DNA of 48,755 nucleotides from Oxalobacteraceae bacterium UBA6018 (GCA_002428015.1 DIZW01000107.1:592-49346); one strand, 5' to 3'; shown: positions 1 through 11,001, counted from the first letter of the stretch. Notes: generated from the letters alone by a model not told the origin. Program-made: numbers and translations.

Positions 1-1
1 G

Positions 2-1144
2 ACCAACACCGACACGGCCGACGTGATCGGCACCGCGATCCAGGTCAAGGAACTGGCGCGCGCCGGTTCGGAAATGGTGCGCATCACGGTCAACAATCCC
101 GAGGCGGCCGCGGCCGTGCCCCTGATCCGCGACCAGCTCGACAAGATGGGCATCGACGTGCCGCTGGTGGGCGACTTCCATTACAACGGCCATACCCTGC
201 TGCGCGACTATCCCGACTGCGCGCGCGCGCTGTCGAAGTACCGCATCAATCCCGGCAACGTGGGGCAGGGGGCCAAGCGCGACACCCAGTTCGCCCAGAT
301 GATCGAGGCCGCCATCGAGTACGGCAAGCCGGTGCGCATCGGCGTCAACTGGGGCAGCCTGGACCAGGCGCTGCTGGCCCGCATCATGGACCAGAACGCG
401 GCCCGTGAGCAGCCGTGGAGCGCCCAGGCCGTCATGTACGAGGCGCTGGTCACCTCGGCCATCGAGAACGCCGTGCGCGCCGAGGAGATCGGCCTGGGCC
501 GCGACCAGATCATCCTGTCGTGCAAGGTCTCCGGCGTGCAGGACCTGATCGCCGTCTACCGCGCGCTGGCCCAGCGCTGCGACTATCCGCTGCACCTGGG
601 CCTGACCGAGGCCGGCATGGGCAGCAAGGGCATCGTGGCCTCGACCGCGGCCCTGTCGGTGCTGCTGCAGGAGGGCATCGGCGACACCATCCGCATCTCG
701 CTCACCCCCGAGCCGGGCGGCGACCGCACGCGCGAGGTGATCGTCGCGCAGGAGATCCTGCAGACCATGGGCCTGCGCAAGTTCGCGCCCATGGTGATCG
801 CCTGCCCGGGCTGCGGGCGCACCACCTCGACCACCTTCCAGGAGCTGGCCGACAACATCCAGACCTATCTGCGCGAGCAGATGCCGGAGTGGAAGAAGAC
901 CTACCCCGGCGTGGAAGCCATGAACGTGGCCGTGATGGGCTGTATCGTCAACGGTCCCGGCGAATCCAAGCACGCCAACATCGGCATCAGCCTGCCCGGC
1001 ACCGGCGAGTCGCCGGCCGCGCCGGTGTTCGTCGACGGCCAAAAGAGCGTCACCCTGCGCGGCGAGCACATCGTCGAGCAGTTCCAGGCCATCGTCCTCC
1101 AATACGTCCAGAGCCACTACGGCCAACACACCGTCGAAGTCTAA
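2..1144 (+). CDS. ispG: 4-hydroxy-3-methylbut-2-enyl diphosphate synthase, 5' end missing
   Basis: IspG (GcpE) performs the penultimate step of the MEP isoprenoid pathway, reductively converting MEcPP to HMBPP with a [4Fe-4S] cluster. About 380 residues are visible; the reading frame is open to the window edge, so the N-terminus lies upstream. The cluster ligands can be read: CPGC (codons at 803 and 812) and the Cys of GCIVNGPGES (codon at 941), with the following Glu as the usual fourth ligand. The long middle insert matches the betaproteobacterial form of the enzyme. hisS follows after only 4 bases, so the two are probably co-transcribed. The identification is secure; only the start is unknown. 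Confidence 0.96.
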   Translation, partial: TNTDTADVIGTAIQVKELARAGSEMVRITVNNPEAAAAVPLIRDQLDKMGIDVPLVGDFHYNGHTLLRDYPDCARALSKYRINPGNVGQGAKRDTQFAQMIEAAIEYGKPVRIGVNWGSLDQALLARIMDQNAAREQPWSAQAVMYEALVTSAIENAVRAEEIGLGRDQIILSCKVSGVQDLIAVYRALAQRCDYPLHLGLTEAGMGSKGIVASTAALSVLLQEGIGDTIRISLTPEPGGDRTREVIVAQEILQTMGLRKFAPMVIACPGCGRTTSTTFQELADNIQTYLREQMPEWKKTYPGVEAMNVAVMGCIVNGPGESKHANIGISLPGTGESPAAPVFVDGQKSVTLRGEHIVEQFQAIVLQYVQSHYGQHTVEV

Positions 1145-1148
1145 GAAA

Positions 1149-2492
1149 ATGTCTGAAAACAAGAAAGCTGAAAAGATCGTCGCCGTCAAAGGCATGAACG
1201 ACATCCTGCCGAGCGACGCGCCGTTGTGGGAGCTGTTTGAAAACACCGTGCAGTCGGTGCTGCAGAGCTACGGCTTCCAGAAGATCGTCACCCCGATCGT
1301 GGAAGACACGGCGCTGTTCAAGCGCGCCATCGGCGCCGTCACCGACATCGTCGAGAAGGAAATGTATTCCTTCGAGGACGCCATGAACGGCGACGCCCTG
1401 ACCCTGCGCCCGGAAGGCACGGCCGGGGTGGTGCGCGCCGTCATCGAGCACAACCTGGTCTACGACGGCCCGCGCCGCCTGTGGTACAAGGGCCCCATGT
1501 TCCGCCACGAGCGGCCCCAGCGCGGGCGCTACCGCCAGTTCTTCCAGATCGGCGCCGAGGCGGTGGGCTTCGCCGGGCCCGACATCGACGCCGAGCTGAT
1601 CATGCTGTGCCGCCGCCTGTGGGACGACCTGGGCCTGGACAAGATTCGCCTGGAAATCAATTCCATCGGCGACGCGGGCGAGCGCGCGCGCCACCGCGCC
1701 GACCTGATCGCCTATTTCGAGGCCAACATCGACCAGCTCGACGCCGAGGCCAAGCGCCGCCTGCACGCCAACCCGCTGCGCATCCTCGACACCAAGAACC
1801 CGGCCATGCAGGACCTGGTCAACCAGGCCCCCATGCTGCTCGACTACCTTGAAGGCGAGTCGGTGGCCCACTTCGAGGGCGTCAAGCGCATCCTCGACCA
1901 CAACAACATCCCGTACACCATCAACCCGCGCCTGGTGCGCGGGCTGGACTACTACAACCGCACCGTGTTCGAATGGGTCACCGACGCGCTCGGCTCCCAG
2001 GGCACCGTGTGCGCGGGCGGGCGCTACGATCCCCTGATCGAAAGCTTCGGCGGCAAGCCGACCCCGGCGGTCGGTTTCGCGATGGGCATCGAGCGCCTGA
2101 TCGAGCTCATGAAGCTGGCCGGCGAGCCGGCCGCGCCCAACCAGTGCGACGTCTACATGGTGCACCAGGGCGAGCAGGCCCAGCTGCAAGCTTTCGTGCT
2201 GGCCGAACGGATTCGTGATGCCGGCCTCGATGTTGTGCTACATTGCGCCGCTGCGGGCGGTGCCGGCAGCTTCAAGAGCCAGATGAAGAAGGCCGACGCC
2301 AGCGGCGCGGCGTTCGCGGTGATCCTGGGCGAGGACGAGCTGGCCAAGCACAGCGCCACCGTCAAGGCCATGCGCGCGGCCGAGGGCGAAGCCCAGCAGG
2401 CCAGCGTGGCCTTCGACGCGGTCGTCGACTACGTGGTCGACCAGATCGTCGGCCACGACCATGACCACGACCACGTGCACTATCACCACTAA
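1149..2492 (+). CDS. hisS: Histidyl-tRNA synthetase with histidine-rich C-terminal tail
   Basis: Class II aminoacyl-tRNA synthetase that charges tRNA-His in the cytoplasm. Visible signatures are motif 2 FRHERPQRGRYRQF (about residues 118-131), the HisA histidine-binding loop RGLDYYNRTVFE (264-275), and motif 3 around GFAMGIERLIEL (309-320). An anticodon-binding domain follows (about 330-430). The 447-residue length is normal for the family plus a short tail. Oddly, the last 12 residues (436-447) contain seven histidines alternating with Asp, a pattern more typical of metal-binding tails. The start ATG lies 4 bases after ispG, and a 70-base gap separates it from the YfgM-like gene, in the conserved ispG-hisS-yfgM-bamB-der order. 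Confidence 0.97.
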   Translation: MSENKKAEKIVAVKGMNDILPSDAPLWELFENTVQSVLQSYGFQKIVTPIVEDTALFKRAIGAVTDIVEKEMYSFEDAMNGDALTLRPEGTAGVVRAVIEHNLVYDGPRRLWYKGPMFRHERPQRGRYRQFFQIGAEAVGFAGPDIDAELIMLCRRLWDDLGLDKIRLEINSIGDAGERARHRADLIAYFEANIDQLDAEAKRRLHANPLRILDTKNPAMQDLVNQAPMLLDYLEGESVAHFEGVKRILDHNNIPYTINPRLVRGLDYYNRTVFEWVTDALGSQGTVCAGGRYDPLIESFGGKPTPAVGFAMGIERLIELMKLAGEPAAPNQCDVYMVHQGEQAQLQAFVLAERIRDAGLDVVLHCAAAGGAGSFKSQMKKADASGAAFAVILGEDELAKHSATVKAMRAAEGEAQQASVAFDAVVDYVVDQIVGHDHDHDHVHYHH

Positions 2493-2562
2493 GCGTTTGG
2501 CCGGTGCCCACGCCACCGTCCTGTAGTCATTAACCACCACTGATAACGATATTACGACAACC

Positions 2563-3219
2563 ATGGCATACGATCTCGAAGAACAAGAACAACTCGATAC
2601 GCTCAAGGCGTTCTGGAAGCAGTACGGCAACCTGATCAGCTGGGCGCTGATCGTCGTGCTGGCCGCCTACGCCGGCTACAACTTCTGGAACCAGCACCAG
2701 CGCACCCAGGCGGCCGAAGCCTCCGGCCTGTACGACAAGCTGCAAAAGAGCCTGGCCGAGAAGGACAACACCATGGTCCAGCGCATCGCCGGCGACATCG
2801 AGAGCAAGTACGCCTCGTCCACCTACGCCCAGATGAGCGCCCTGGCCGCGGCCAAGGGCGCCTTCGACGCCAACGACCTCAAGACCGCCAAGGCCCAGCT
2901 GCAATGGGCCGTCGACCACGGCAACGACGAGTACAAGTCGGTGGCCAAGCTGCGCCTGTCCGGCGTGCTGCTGGACGAAAAAGCCTTCGACGAGGCCATG
3001 AAGCTGCTGGGCACTGAGTTCCTGCCCCAGTTCGCCGGCGCCGTGGCCGACCGCAAGGGCGACGTGCTGGTGGCGCAGAACAAGCTGGCCGAGGCGCGCA
3101 AGGCCTACGAGGCGGCGCTGGCGGCGATGAACGAGAAGAACCCGGGCCGCCAGCTGGTCCAGCTCAAGCTTGAAGCCATCGGCGGCACGGTGCCGCCGGC
3201 CAAGGCGGCCGCGGCCTAA
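2563..3219 (+). CDS. yfgM: YfgM-like tetratricopeptide membrane protein
   Basis: Protein of 218 residues with a cytoplasmic N-terminus, one transmembrane helix (about residues 24-42), and a long alanine-rich helical periplasmic domain of TPR type. This is the YfgM layout. In E. coli, YfgM is an accessory SecYEG subunit that links the translocon to periplasmic chaperones. The placement between hisS and bamB is the conserved one and supports the name. The ribosome-binding site before the ATG is weak, and co-transcription with hisS is likely. The C-terminus is Ala/Lys-rich and shows no catalytic motif. Confidence 0.88.
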   Translation: MAYDLEEQEQLDTLKAFWKQYGNLISWALIVVLAAYAGYNFWNQHQRTQAAEASGLYDKLQKSLAEKDNTMVQRIAGDIESKYASSTYAQMSALAAAKGAFDANDLKTAKAQLQWAVDHGNDEYKSVAKLRLSGVLLDEKAFDEAMKLLGTEFLPQFAGAVADRKGDVLVAQNKLAEARKAYEAALAAMNEKNPGRQLVQLKLEAIGGTVPPAKAAAA

Positions 3220-3305
3220 GCTCCCGGCCGGCCCCGGCCGCGGCGCGCCTGCGCGCGCGGCCCCGCGCCGCCACCCACTTCCGTCTCAGAACAAGGTAAA
3301 ACGAC

Positions 3306-4460
3306 ATGCGTATTTCCCAAAAGCTCGTCGGTGTCAGCATGATGGCCCTGATGGCCGGCTGCTCCACGATCAGTTCGCTCAACCCCTTCGCTTCCAAGCC
3401 CAAGGGCAACCAGCCCGCGCCCCTCGTCGAACTCAAGGGCACGATGGCCGTGCGGACCGCGTGGAAACTCGACATCGGCAAGGCCATGAACTACGTGTTC
3501 ACGCCCGCCCTGGTGGGCAACACCCTGGTGGTGGCCGGCGCCGACGGCGCCATCGCGCGCGTGGACGCGGCCAGCGGGCGCCAGCAATGGCGCATCAAGG
3601 CCGACACCCCGCTCACGGCCGGCGTCGGCTCGGACGGCAACATGATCGTTGTCGGCGGCAACAAGGGCGTCGTGCTGGCCTACGACATGGACGGCAAGCC
3701 CCTGTGGCGCGCCCAGGCCTCCAGCGAGGTGCTCAGCGCCCCCGTCATCGGCGAGGGAATCGTGGTGGTGCGTTCGCTCGACAACCGCATCGTCGGCCTG
3801 GACGCCAAGACCGGCGCCAAGAAGTGGACCGTGCAGCGCGTCTCGCCGCCGCTGACCCTGCGCGACGCGCCGGGCATGGTGGTGGTCGGCAAGGACGTGA
3901 TCGTGGCCCAGCCGGGCGGCAAGCTGCTCGCGCTGGTGCTGGCCACCGGCGCGCCGCGCTGGGAAGTGGCGGTCGGCGAGGCGCGCGGCGCCACCGAGCT
4001 CGAACGCGTCACCGACATCGGCGGCACCCCCGTGGTGTTCGAGAACGACGTCTGCGCCGCCTCCTACCAGGGCCGGGTCGGCTGCTTCGACGTGGCTACC
4101 GGCGCGGCGCGCTGGACCAAGGCGCTCTCGTCGGACGTGGGCGTCTCGGTCGACCAGCGCTTCGTGTTCGCCGTGGACGACAAGGGCGCCGTCTCGGCCT
4201 TCAACCGCGAGACCGGCGCCAGCGCCTGGAAGAACGACAAGCTCAGCTACCGCCAACTGTCGACCCCGGTCTCGTACGGGCGCGCCGTCGCCGTCGGCGA
4301 CTACCAGGGCTTCGTGCACTTCCTCTCGCGCGAAGACGGGGCCTTTTTAGCCCGCGCCGCCACCGACGGGAGCGCCATCACGTCGCCTCCGCTGGTGGCC
4401 GGGGCGAATCTGATTTTTCAAACGCAAGCAGGGACTGTGACCGCCATCGCGGTCGAATAA
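3306..4460 (+). CDS. bamB: Outer membrane assembly lipoprotein BamB
   Basis: BamB is the beta-propeller lipoprotein of the BAM complex that inserts outer-membrane barrel proteins. A lipoprotein signal is clear: lipobox LMAGC with the modified Cys at residue 19 followed by Ser, which predicts outer-membrane retention. The remainder shows repeated PQQ-like blades, for example segments of the DAASGRQQW and DVATGAARW type, with 384 residues in all, normal for the family. AAGG lies a few bases before the ATG. The stop is 3 bases from the der start codon, so bamB and der are translationally close. Confidence 0.95.
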   Translation: MRISQKLVGVSMMALMAGCSTISSLNPFASKPKGNQPAPLVELKGTMAVRTAWKLDIGKAMNYVFTPALVGNTLVVAGADGAIARVDAASGRQQWRIKADTPLTAGVGSDGNMIVVGGNKGVVLAYDMDGKPLWRAQASSEVLSAPVIGEGIVVVRSLDNRIVGLDAKTGAKKWTVQRVSPPLTLRDAPGMVVVGKDVIVAQPGGKLLALVLATGAPRWEVAVGEARGATELERVTDIGGTPVVFENDVCAASYQGRVGCFDVATGAARWTKALSSDVGVSVDQRFVFAVDDKGAVSAFNRETGASAWKNDKLSYRQLSTPVSYGRAVAVGDYQGFVHFLSREDGAFLARAATDGSAITSPPLVAGANLIFQTQAGTVTAIAVE

Positions 4461-4463
4461 ACA

Positions 4464-5807
<1,344 letters not shown>

Positions 5808-5949
5808 GCGGGCCGTACGACAGGAAAATGTAAAACAGGTTACAGTAGCTTAGCGACATCATTCGCCTTTTTATAGAATGGTGGCACGGACACTTGAAAA
5901 TTTGCGCGTCGCCTCCAATTCTTAACTACAACAACATCACGGAGCTGTT

Positions 5950-6186
5950 ATGAGCAACAAAGGGCAACTGTTACAAGACCCATTCCTCAATGCCTTGCGC
6001 AAGGAACACGTCCCCGTCTCGATCTACCTGGTCAACGGGATCAAACTGCAGGGCCACATCGAGTCGTTCGACCAGTACGTCGTCCTGCTGCGTAACACGG
6101 TTACCCAGATGGTCTACAAGCACGCCATCTCCACCGTCGTGCCTGCGCGCGCGGTCAATCTCAATCTTGAGCCAGACGCTGAGTAA
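5950..6186 (+). CDS. hfq: RNA chaperone Hfq
   Basis: Hfq is a hexameric Sm-like protein that pairs small RNAs with mRNAs and affects mRNA stability. The 78-residue protein is the short betaproteobacterial type. It contains the Sm1 region with VSIYLVNGIKLQGHIESFD and the Sm2 signature VYKHAISTVVP, with almost no C-terminal extension. GGAG lies 7 bases before the ATG. The 142-base gap after der may hold its own promoter, and hflX follows after 48 bases, the classic hfq-hflX-hflKC order. Confidence 0.97.
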   Translation: MSNKGQLLQDPFLNALRKEHVPVSIYLVNGIKLQGHIESFDQYVVLLRNTVTQMVYKHAISTVVPARAVNLNLEPDAE

Positions 6187-6234
6187 GGCCGTGCGCGTCA
6201 CGGCCCGCGCCCCGTCGCCACCGGCGGGAGGCGT

Positions 6235-7410
6235 ATGCGCGCAGCATTAGTCGGCATCGACTTCGGCGCGGGCGATTTCACCGCCAGCGTCGAGGAATTG
6301 TCCCTGCTCGCCCGTTCGGCGGGCGCGGAACCCATCACCACCATCACCGCCCGGCGTGGCGCCCCGGACGCGGCCTATTTCGTCGGTAGCGGCAAGGCCG
6401 ACGAGATCGCCGCCGCCTGCGTGGCCGACAACATCGAGATCGTCATCTTCAACCATGCGCTCTCGCCGGCCCAGCAGCGCAACCTGGAAAAGCGCCTGAA
6501 CATCCGGGTGCTTGACCGCACCAGCCTGATCCTCGACATCTTCGCCCAGCGCGCCAAGAGCCACGAGGGCAAGCTGCAAGTCGAACTGGCCCAGCTGCAG
6601 CACCTGGCCACCCGCCTCATCCGCGGCTGGACCCACCTGGAGCGGCAAAAGGGCGGTATCGGCCTGCGCGGTCCCGGCGAAACCCAGCTCGAGACCGACC
6701 GCCGCCTCATCGGCGAGCGCGTCAAGGCCTTGCGCGCGCGCCTGGCCAAGCTGCGCAAGCAGCATGAGACCCAGCGCCGCGCGCGCGGACGCACCAGCAC
6801 CTTTTCCGTGTCCCTGGTCGGCTACACCAACGCCGGCAAGTCGACCCTGTTCAACGCCCTCACCAAGGCCGGCGTGTACGTGGCCAACCAGCTGTTCGCC
6901 ACCCTCGACACCACCTCGCGCCGGGTCTACCTGGGCGAGGGCGTGGGCAACGTGGTCGTCTCCGACACGGTCGGCTTCGTGCGCGAGCTGCCGCACCAGC
7001 TGGTGGCGGCCTTCCGCGCCACGCTCGAGGAGACCATCCACGCCGACCTGCTGCTGCACGTCGTCGACGGCGCCAGCCCGGTGCGCATGGAGCAGATCGA
7101 ACAGGTCAACCTCGTGCTCAAGGAAATCGGCGCCGACCATATTCCCCAGATCCTGGTGTGGAACAAGATCGACGCGGCCGGCCTCGAGCCGGCCGTCGAG
7201 CGCGACGAGAACGGCAATGTCGCGCGCGTGTTCATCAGCGCCCACACCGGCGCCGGCCTGGACTTGCTGCGCGCGGCGGTCGTCGAAGCGGCCAAGGCGG
7301 CCCCCGCTCTGACCCACCTTTTCCAAGAGCAGGACGATGCCGACCCGGTACTCGCGCATGACGCCGACCCGGCCGAAATTCCAACCTCCACCACCGTCGG
7401 ACCACGCTAG
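6235..7410 (+). CDS. hflX: Ribosome-splitting GTPase HflX
   Basis: HflX is a GTPase that binds stalled or heat-damaged 70S ribosomes and splits them. The N-terminal HflX domain is followed by the glycine-rich linker GGIGLRGPGETQLE (about 140-153) and a coiled segment. The G domain carries P-loop GYTNAGKST (196-204), DTVGF switch II, and NKID. The start ATG at 6235 is supported by the purine-rich GGCGGGAGG just upstream. The 391-residue length is normal. The stop is one base from the chosen hflK start. Confidence 0.95.
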   Translation: MRAALVGIDFGAGDFTASVEELSLLARSAGAEPITTITARRGAPDAAYFVGSGKADEIAAACVADNIEIVIFNHALSPAQQRNLEKRLNIRVLDRTSLILDIFAQRAKSHEGKLQVELAQLQHLATRLIRGWTHLERQKGGIGLRGPGETQLETDRRLIGERVKALRARLAKLRKQHETQRRARGRTSTFSVSLVGYTNAGKSTLFNALTKAGVYVANQLFATLDTTSRRVYLGEGVGNVVVSDTVGFVRELPHQLVAAFRATLEETIHADLLLHVVDGASPVRMEQIEQVNLVLKEIGADHIPQILVWNKIDAAGLEPAVERDENGNVARVFISAHTGAGLDLLRAAVVEAAKAAPALTHLFQEQDDADPVLAHDADPAEIPTSTTVGPR

Positions 7411-7411
7411 C

Positions 7412-8713
7412 ATGCTTGCATCTTTATTGAAACGGACCGGCCTGTCCTTGTCGCTCAACGACCCGCGCTGGGGCCGTAAGCCGCAGGGCGACCACAAGGC
7501 CCAGGAAGGGCGCAAACCGGGCGAAGGCCCGCCCGACCTGGACCAGATGTGGCGCGACTTCAACGCCCGCCTGAACCGCCTGTTCGGCCCCCGCGGCGAG
7601 GGCGGCGGTGGCGGCTACCGCCCCGGCAACAAGGGCATCGGCGCCGCGCTCGGTGCGGTGGCCGTCATCGCGCTGCTGATCTGGCTCGCCAGCGGCGCCT
7701 TCATCGTGCAGGACGGCCAGAAGGCCGTGGTGTCGACCTTCGGCGCCCCCACCGAGCTGGCCGAGCCGGGCTTTAACTGGCGCTGGCCGGCGCCGATCCA
7801 GTCGCACGAGATCGTCAACGTGGGCCAGCCGCGCACCGAGGAAATCGGCTACCGCGGCTCGGTGAGTAACCGCAACGCCCACGAAGCCCAGATGCCCACC
7901 GACGACGAGAACCTGGTCGACGTGCAGTTCGCCGTCGAATACAGCATCAGCGACCCCAAGGCCTGGCTGTTCAACAACCGCGACCAGGGCGACGTGGTGC
8001 GCCAGATCGCCGAGGCGGCCATGCGCGAAGTGGTCGGCCGCAACAAGACCGACGTCGTGCTGTACACCGGACGCGAGAAGGTGGCCGCCGACGCCCACGC
8101 CCAGATGCAGGCCATGGCCGACCAGTACCGGCTCGGCGCGCATATCGACAAGGTCACCCTGCAGGCGGTGCGCCCGCCCGAGCAGGTGCAGGCCGCCTTC
8201 GACGACGCCACCAAGGCGCTCCAGGACCGCGAGCGCGCCAGGAGCGAAGGGCAGGGCTACGCCGACGACGTGCTGCCGCGCGCGCGCGGCGACGCCTTCC
8301 GCGTCGTCCAGGACGCCGAAGCCTACCGCGCCACCGTCGTCGAGACGGCCACCGGCAACGCGGCCCGCTTCAACGAGGTGGTGGCCGAATACCAGAAGGC
8401 CCCGGGTGTCACGCGCGACCGCATGTACCTCGACACCATGCAGGAGATATTCACCAACGCCAGCAAGGTCCTGCTCGACGCCAAGTCGTCCAACAACACC
8501 GTCTACCTGCCGCTCGATAAGCTGATGGCGCAGAACGCCGCCCACGACGCCACCATCGGCGCCAAGTCCGGGCCGGTGGTGCCGCCGGCCGCCGGCGCCG
8601 CCACGACCACCACCGCCACGCCGCCCGCGGCCGAGATCATGCAACCACTAGACCAGGCCCGCCGGCGCGACGACCGCGCGCGCGAATCCTCACGCGACCG
8701 GGAGAGCCGCTGA
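7412..8713 (+). CDS. hflK: FtsH modulator HflK
   Basis: SPFH/prohibitin-family subunit of the HflKC complex, which surrounds and restrains the membrane protease FtsH. The frame is open upstream to 7337, overlapping hflX, but the ATG at 7412 (one base after the hflX stop) is the natural start and gives 433 residues. The protein has a proline/glycine-rich cytoplasmic N-terminus, one transmembrane helix (about 76-97), the SPFH domain, and a helical region. An Ala/Thr/Pro-rich C-terminus ends it. The TGA stop overlaps the hflC ATG, a sign of translational coupling. Confidence 0.94.
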   Translation: MLASLLKRTGLSLSLNDPRWGRKPQGDHKAQEGRKPGEGPPDLDQMWRDFNARLNRLFGPRGEGGGGGYRPGNKGIGAALGAVAVIALLIWLASGAFIVQDGQKAVVSTFGAPTELAEPGFNWRWPAPIQSHEIVNVGQPRTEEIGYRGSVSNRNAHEAQMPTDDENLVDVQFAVEYSISDPKAWLFNNRDQGDVVRQIAEAAMREVVGRNKTDVVLYTGREKVAADAHAQMQAMADQYRLGAHIDKVTLQAVRPPEQVQAAFDDATKALQDRERARSEGQGYADDVLPRARGDAFRVVQDAEAYRATVVETATGNAARFNEVVAEYQKAPGVTRDRMYLDTMQEIFTNASKVLLDAKSSNNTVYLPLDKLMAQNAAHDATIGAKSGPVVPPAAGAATTTTATPPAAEIMQPLDQARRRDDRARESSRDRESR

Positions 8714-9612
8714 TGAACCGCATCGTCACCGCCCTCGTGGCGCTGTTCCTCGCCGTGATGCTGCTGTCCTCGACCGTGTTCGTGGTGGACCAGCGCCATT
8801 TCGCGCTCAAGTTCGCGTTCGGGCGCATGGTGGGCGACGTGATCGCCACGCCCGGCCTGCATGTCAAGCTGCCGCCGCCGTTCGAGAACGTGGTCCTGCT
8901 CGACAAGCGCATCCTCACCCTCGAGACGCCCGACGCGGCCCACTTCACCACCTTGGAGAAGAAGACCATCCTGGTCGACCCGCTGGTGAAGTTCCAGATC
9001 GTCGATCCCAAGCGCTACTACACCAGCTTCGGCGCCGACGAGAACCGCGCCCGCGACAGCCTGGCGCGCATCGTCAACCAGGCGCTCAGCGACGACATCG
9101 TCAAGCGCAGCGTGCATGACGTGGTCTCCGGCGAGCGCGCCAAGCTGCTGGGCGACGTGCGCGCCCGGCTGGTGGCCGAGGCGGCCAAGGTCGGCGTGGC
9201 CATCGTCGACGTGCGCCTGCAGCGCGTCGATTATCTCGAGCAGATCAACAACGCCGTGTACGATCGCATGAAGGCCGAGCGCGCGCGCGCGGCCAACGAA
9301 CTGCGTTCGACCGGCTCGGCCGAATCCGAGAAGATCCGCGCCGACGCCGACCGCCAGCGCAGTGTGATCCTGGCCGAAGCCTTCCGCGACGCCGAGCGCA
9401 TCAAGGGCGAGGGCGACGCCAAGGCATCCCAGATCTACGCCCAGGCCTTCGGCAAGAACCCCGAGTTCTACAAGTTCTACCGCTCGCTCGAAGCCTACCG
9501 CGCCACCTTCAAGAACCACGGCGACGTGATGGTGCTCGATTCCGGCTCGGACTTCTTCAAGTACTTCCGCGCTCCCGGCGCGGGCGGCGCCGCCCCGGCC
9601 GGCAAGAAGTAG
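8713..9612 (+). CDS. hflC: FtsH modulator HflC
   Basis: Partner of HflK in the periplasmic-facing HflKC cage that regulates FtsH. It has 299 residues: an N-terminal membrane anchor (about 5-25), the SPFH domain, a charged coiled-coil helix rich in ER/AE repeats, and the conserved C-terminal YRSLEAYRATFKN segment. The ATG overlaps the hflK stop as TGATG. A GC-rich hairpin follows. The small DUF2065 gene that often sits between hflC and hisZ in related genomes is not visible here. Confidence 0.95.
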   Translation: MNRIVTALVALFLAVMLLSSTVFVVDQRHFALKFAFGRMVGDVIATPGLHVKLPPPFENVVLLDKRILTLETPDAAHFTTLEKKTILVDPLVKFQIVDPKRYYTSFGADENRARDSLARIVNQALSDDIVKRSVHDVVSGERAKLLGDVRARLVAEAAKVGVAIVDVRLQRVDYLEQINNAVYDRMKAERARAANELRSTGSAESEKIRADADRQRSVILAEAFRDAERIKGEGDAKASQIYAQAFGKNPEFYKFYRSLEAYRATFKNHGDVMVLDSGSDFFKYFRAPGAGGAAPAGKK

Positions 9613-9639
9613 GGCGCGGCGCGCCCCGTTCGCCGCCAT

Positions 9640-9663
9640 GCGCCGCGCGCGCGGCGGCGCTTT
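9640..9663 (+). terminator. Weak GC hairpin after hflC
   Basis: A 7-bp stem GCGCCGC/GCGGCGC around a 7-base loop, followed only by TTT. It could end the hfq-hflX-hflKC transcript, but the region is so GC-rich that such stems arise easily. Confidence 0.35.
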
Positions 9664-9841
9664 GGGCGGCGAGTTTGCTGCTATCCCATCTTTAGTGACG
9701 TCTTCACAACTTCCTCAAGCACATTTCTTGGCGCCGGCCAGCGGTTTTCGGGTAAAATCGATGGTTCGGCGCGACATTTGACGTGTCCCGCGTGCGTCCC
9801 GTTGCCTGTTTTCTAATAACCTCCGTTACCGCTTTCTGCCC

Positions 9842-10996
9842 ATGCCGAATTGGCTCCTGCCTGAAAATATCGCCGATGTCCTGCCGTCCGAAGCGCGCAA
9901 GATCGAGGATTTGCGCCGCCAGATGCTCGACAACTTCCGCCTGTACGGCTACGAGCTGGTGATGCCGCCGCTGCTGGAGTACGTCGATTCGCTGTTGACC
10001 GGCGCCGGCCCCGACACCGACCTGCGCACCTTCAAGCTGGTCGACCAGATCTCGGGCCGCATGCTCGGCCTGCGCGCCGACATGACCACCCAGGTGGCGC
10101 GCATCGACGCCCACCTGCTCAACCGCGACTCGGTCACCCGCCTGTGCTACGCCGGCAGCGTGCTCCACACCCGCCCCAGCGGCCTGCACGCCACCCGCGA
10201 GCCGCTCCAGATCGGGGCCGAGATCTACGGCCACGCCGGCCTGGAAGCGGACGCCGAGATCCAGGAGCTGGCGCTGTCCTCGCTGGCGCTGGCCGGATTC
10301 GCCGATGTGCGCCTGGACCTGTCCCACGTGGGCGTGCTGCGCGCCATCCTGGCGCACGACAGCGTCGCCCAGCGCGACCAGGCGGCCCTGTACGCGCTGC
10401 TGCGCGCCAAGGACACGCCGGGCCTGGAAGCGATCAGCGGCGGCTACGACGCGGCCACCCGCGCCGCCCTGCTGGCGCTGCCCAACCTGTACGGCGACAT
10501 CGACGTGCTGGCCACGGCGCGCGCCGTGCTGCCGGCCTACCCGGGCGTGACGGCGGCCCTGGCCGAACTGGCCGCGCTGGCCGCCTCCGCGCTCGGACGC
10601 GCCGAGATCGCGGTCGACCTGGCCGACCTGCGCGGCTACCAGTACGAAAGCGGCGCCATGTTCGCGCTGTACGTGACCGGCCTGCCCAACGCGGTCGCGC
10701 GCGGCGGGCGCTACGACCATGTCGGCGAAGCGTTCGGGCGGGCCCGTCCCGCCACCGGCTTCTCGCTCGACCTGCGCGAACTGGCGCGGCTGCTGCCCAG
10801 CGCCGAGCGCAAACATTCGATCCGCGCGCCCTGGGGCAACGCCCCCGAGCTGCGCGACAAGATCGCCGCCCTGCGCAAGGCCGGCGAAGTGGTGATCCAG
10901 TCTCTGCCGGGTCACGACAACGAGCAGGACGAGTTCGAGTGCGATCGCGTACTCGTCCTCGAAGACAGTAACTGGATTCTCAAAAACTTAGGCTAA
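9842..10996 (+). CDS. hisZ: ATP phosphoribosyltransferase regulatory subunit HisZ
   Basis: HisZ is a histidyl-tRNA synthetase paralogue without charging activity. It associates with the short-form HisG to catalyse and feedback-regulate the first step of histidine synthesis. The 384 residues show the class II fold (LPSEARKIEDLRRQML near the N-terminus, ADMTTQVARID as degenerate motif 2). A GGRYDHVGEAFG segment resembles HisS, but there is no anticodon-binding domain. It is the second HisRS-like gene of the window (see hisS). The start ATG at 9842 follows a 230-base gap. purA follows after 5 bases, the usual Burkholderiales order. Confidence 0.94.
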   Translation: MPNWLLPENIADVLPSEARKIEDLRRQMLDNFRLYGYELVMPPLLEYVDSLLTGAGPDTDLRTFKLVDQISGRMLGLRADMTTQVARIDAHLLNRDSVTRLCYAGSVLHTRPSGLHATREPLQIGAEIYGHAGLEADAEIQELALSSLALAGFADVRLDLSHVGVLRAILAHDSVAQRDQAALYALLRAKDTPGLEAISGGYDAATRAALLALPNLYGDIDVLATARAVLPAYPGVTAALAELAALAASALGRAEIAVDLADLRGYQYESGAMFALYVTGLPNAVARGGRYDHVGEAFGRARPATGFSLDLRELARLLPSAERKHSIRAPWGNAPELRDKIAALRKAGEVVIQSLPGHDNEQDEFECDRVLVLEDSNWILKNLG

Positions 10997-11001
10997 GTGT
11001 G

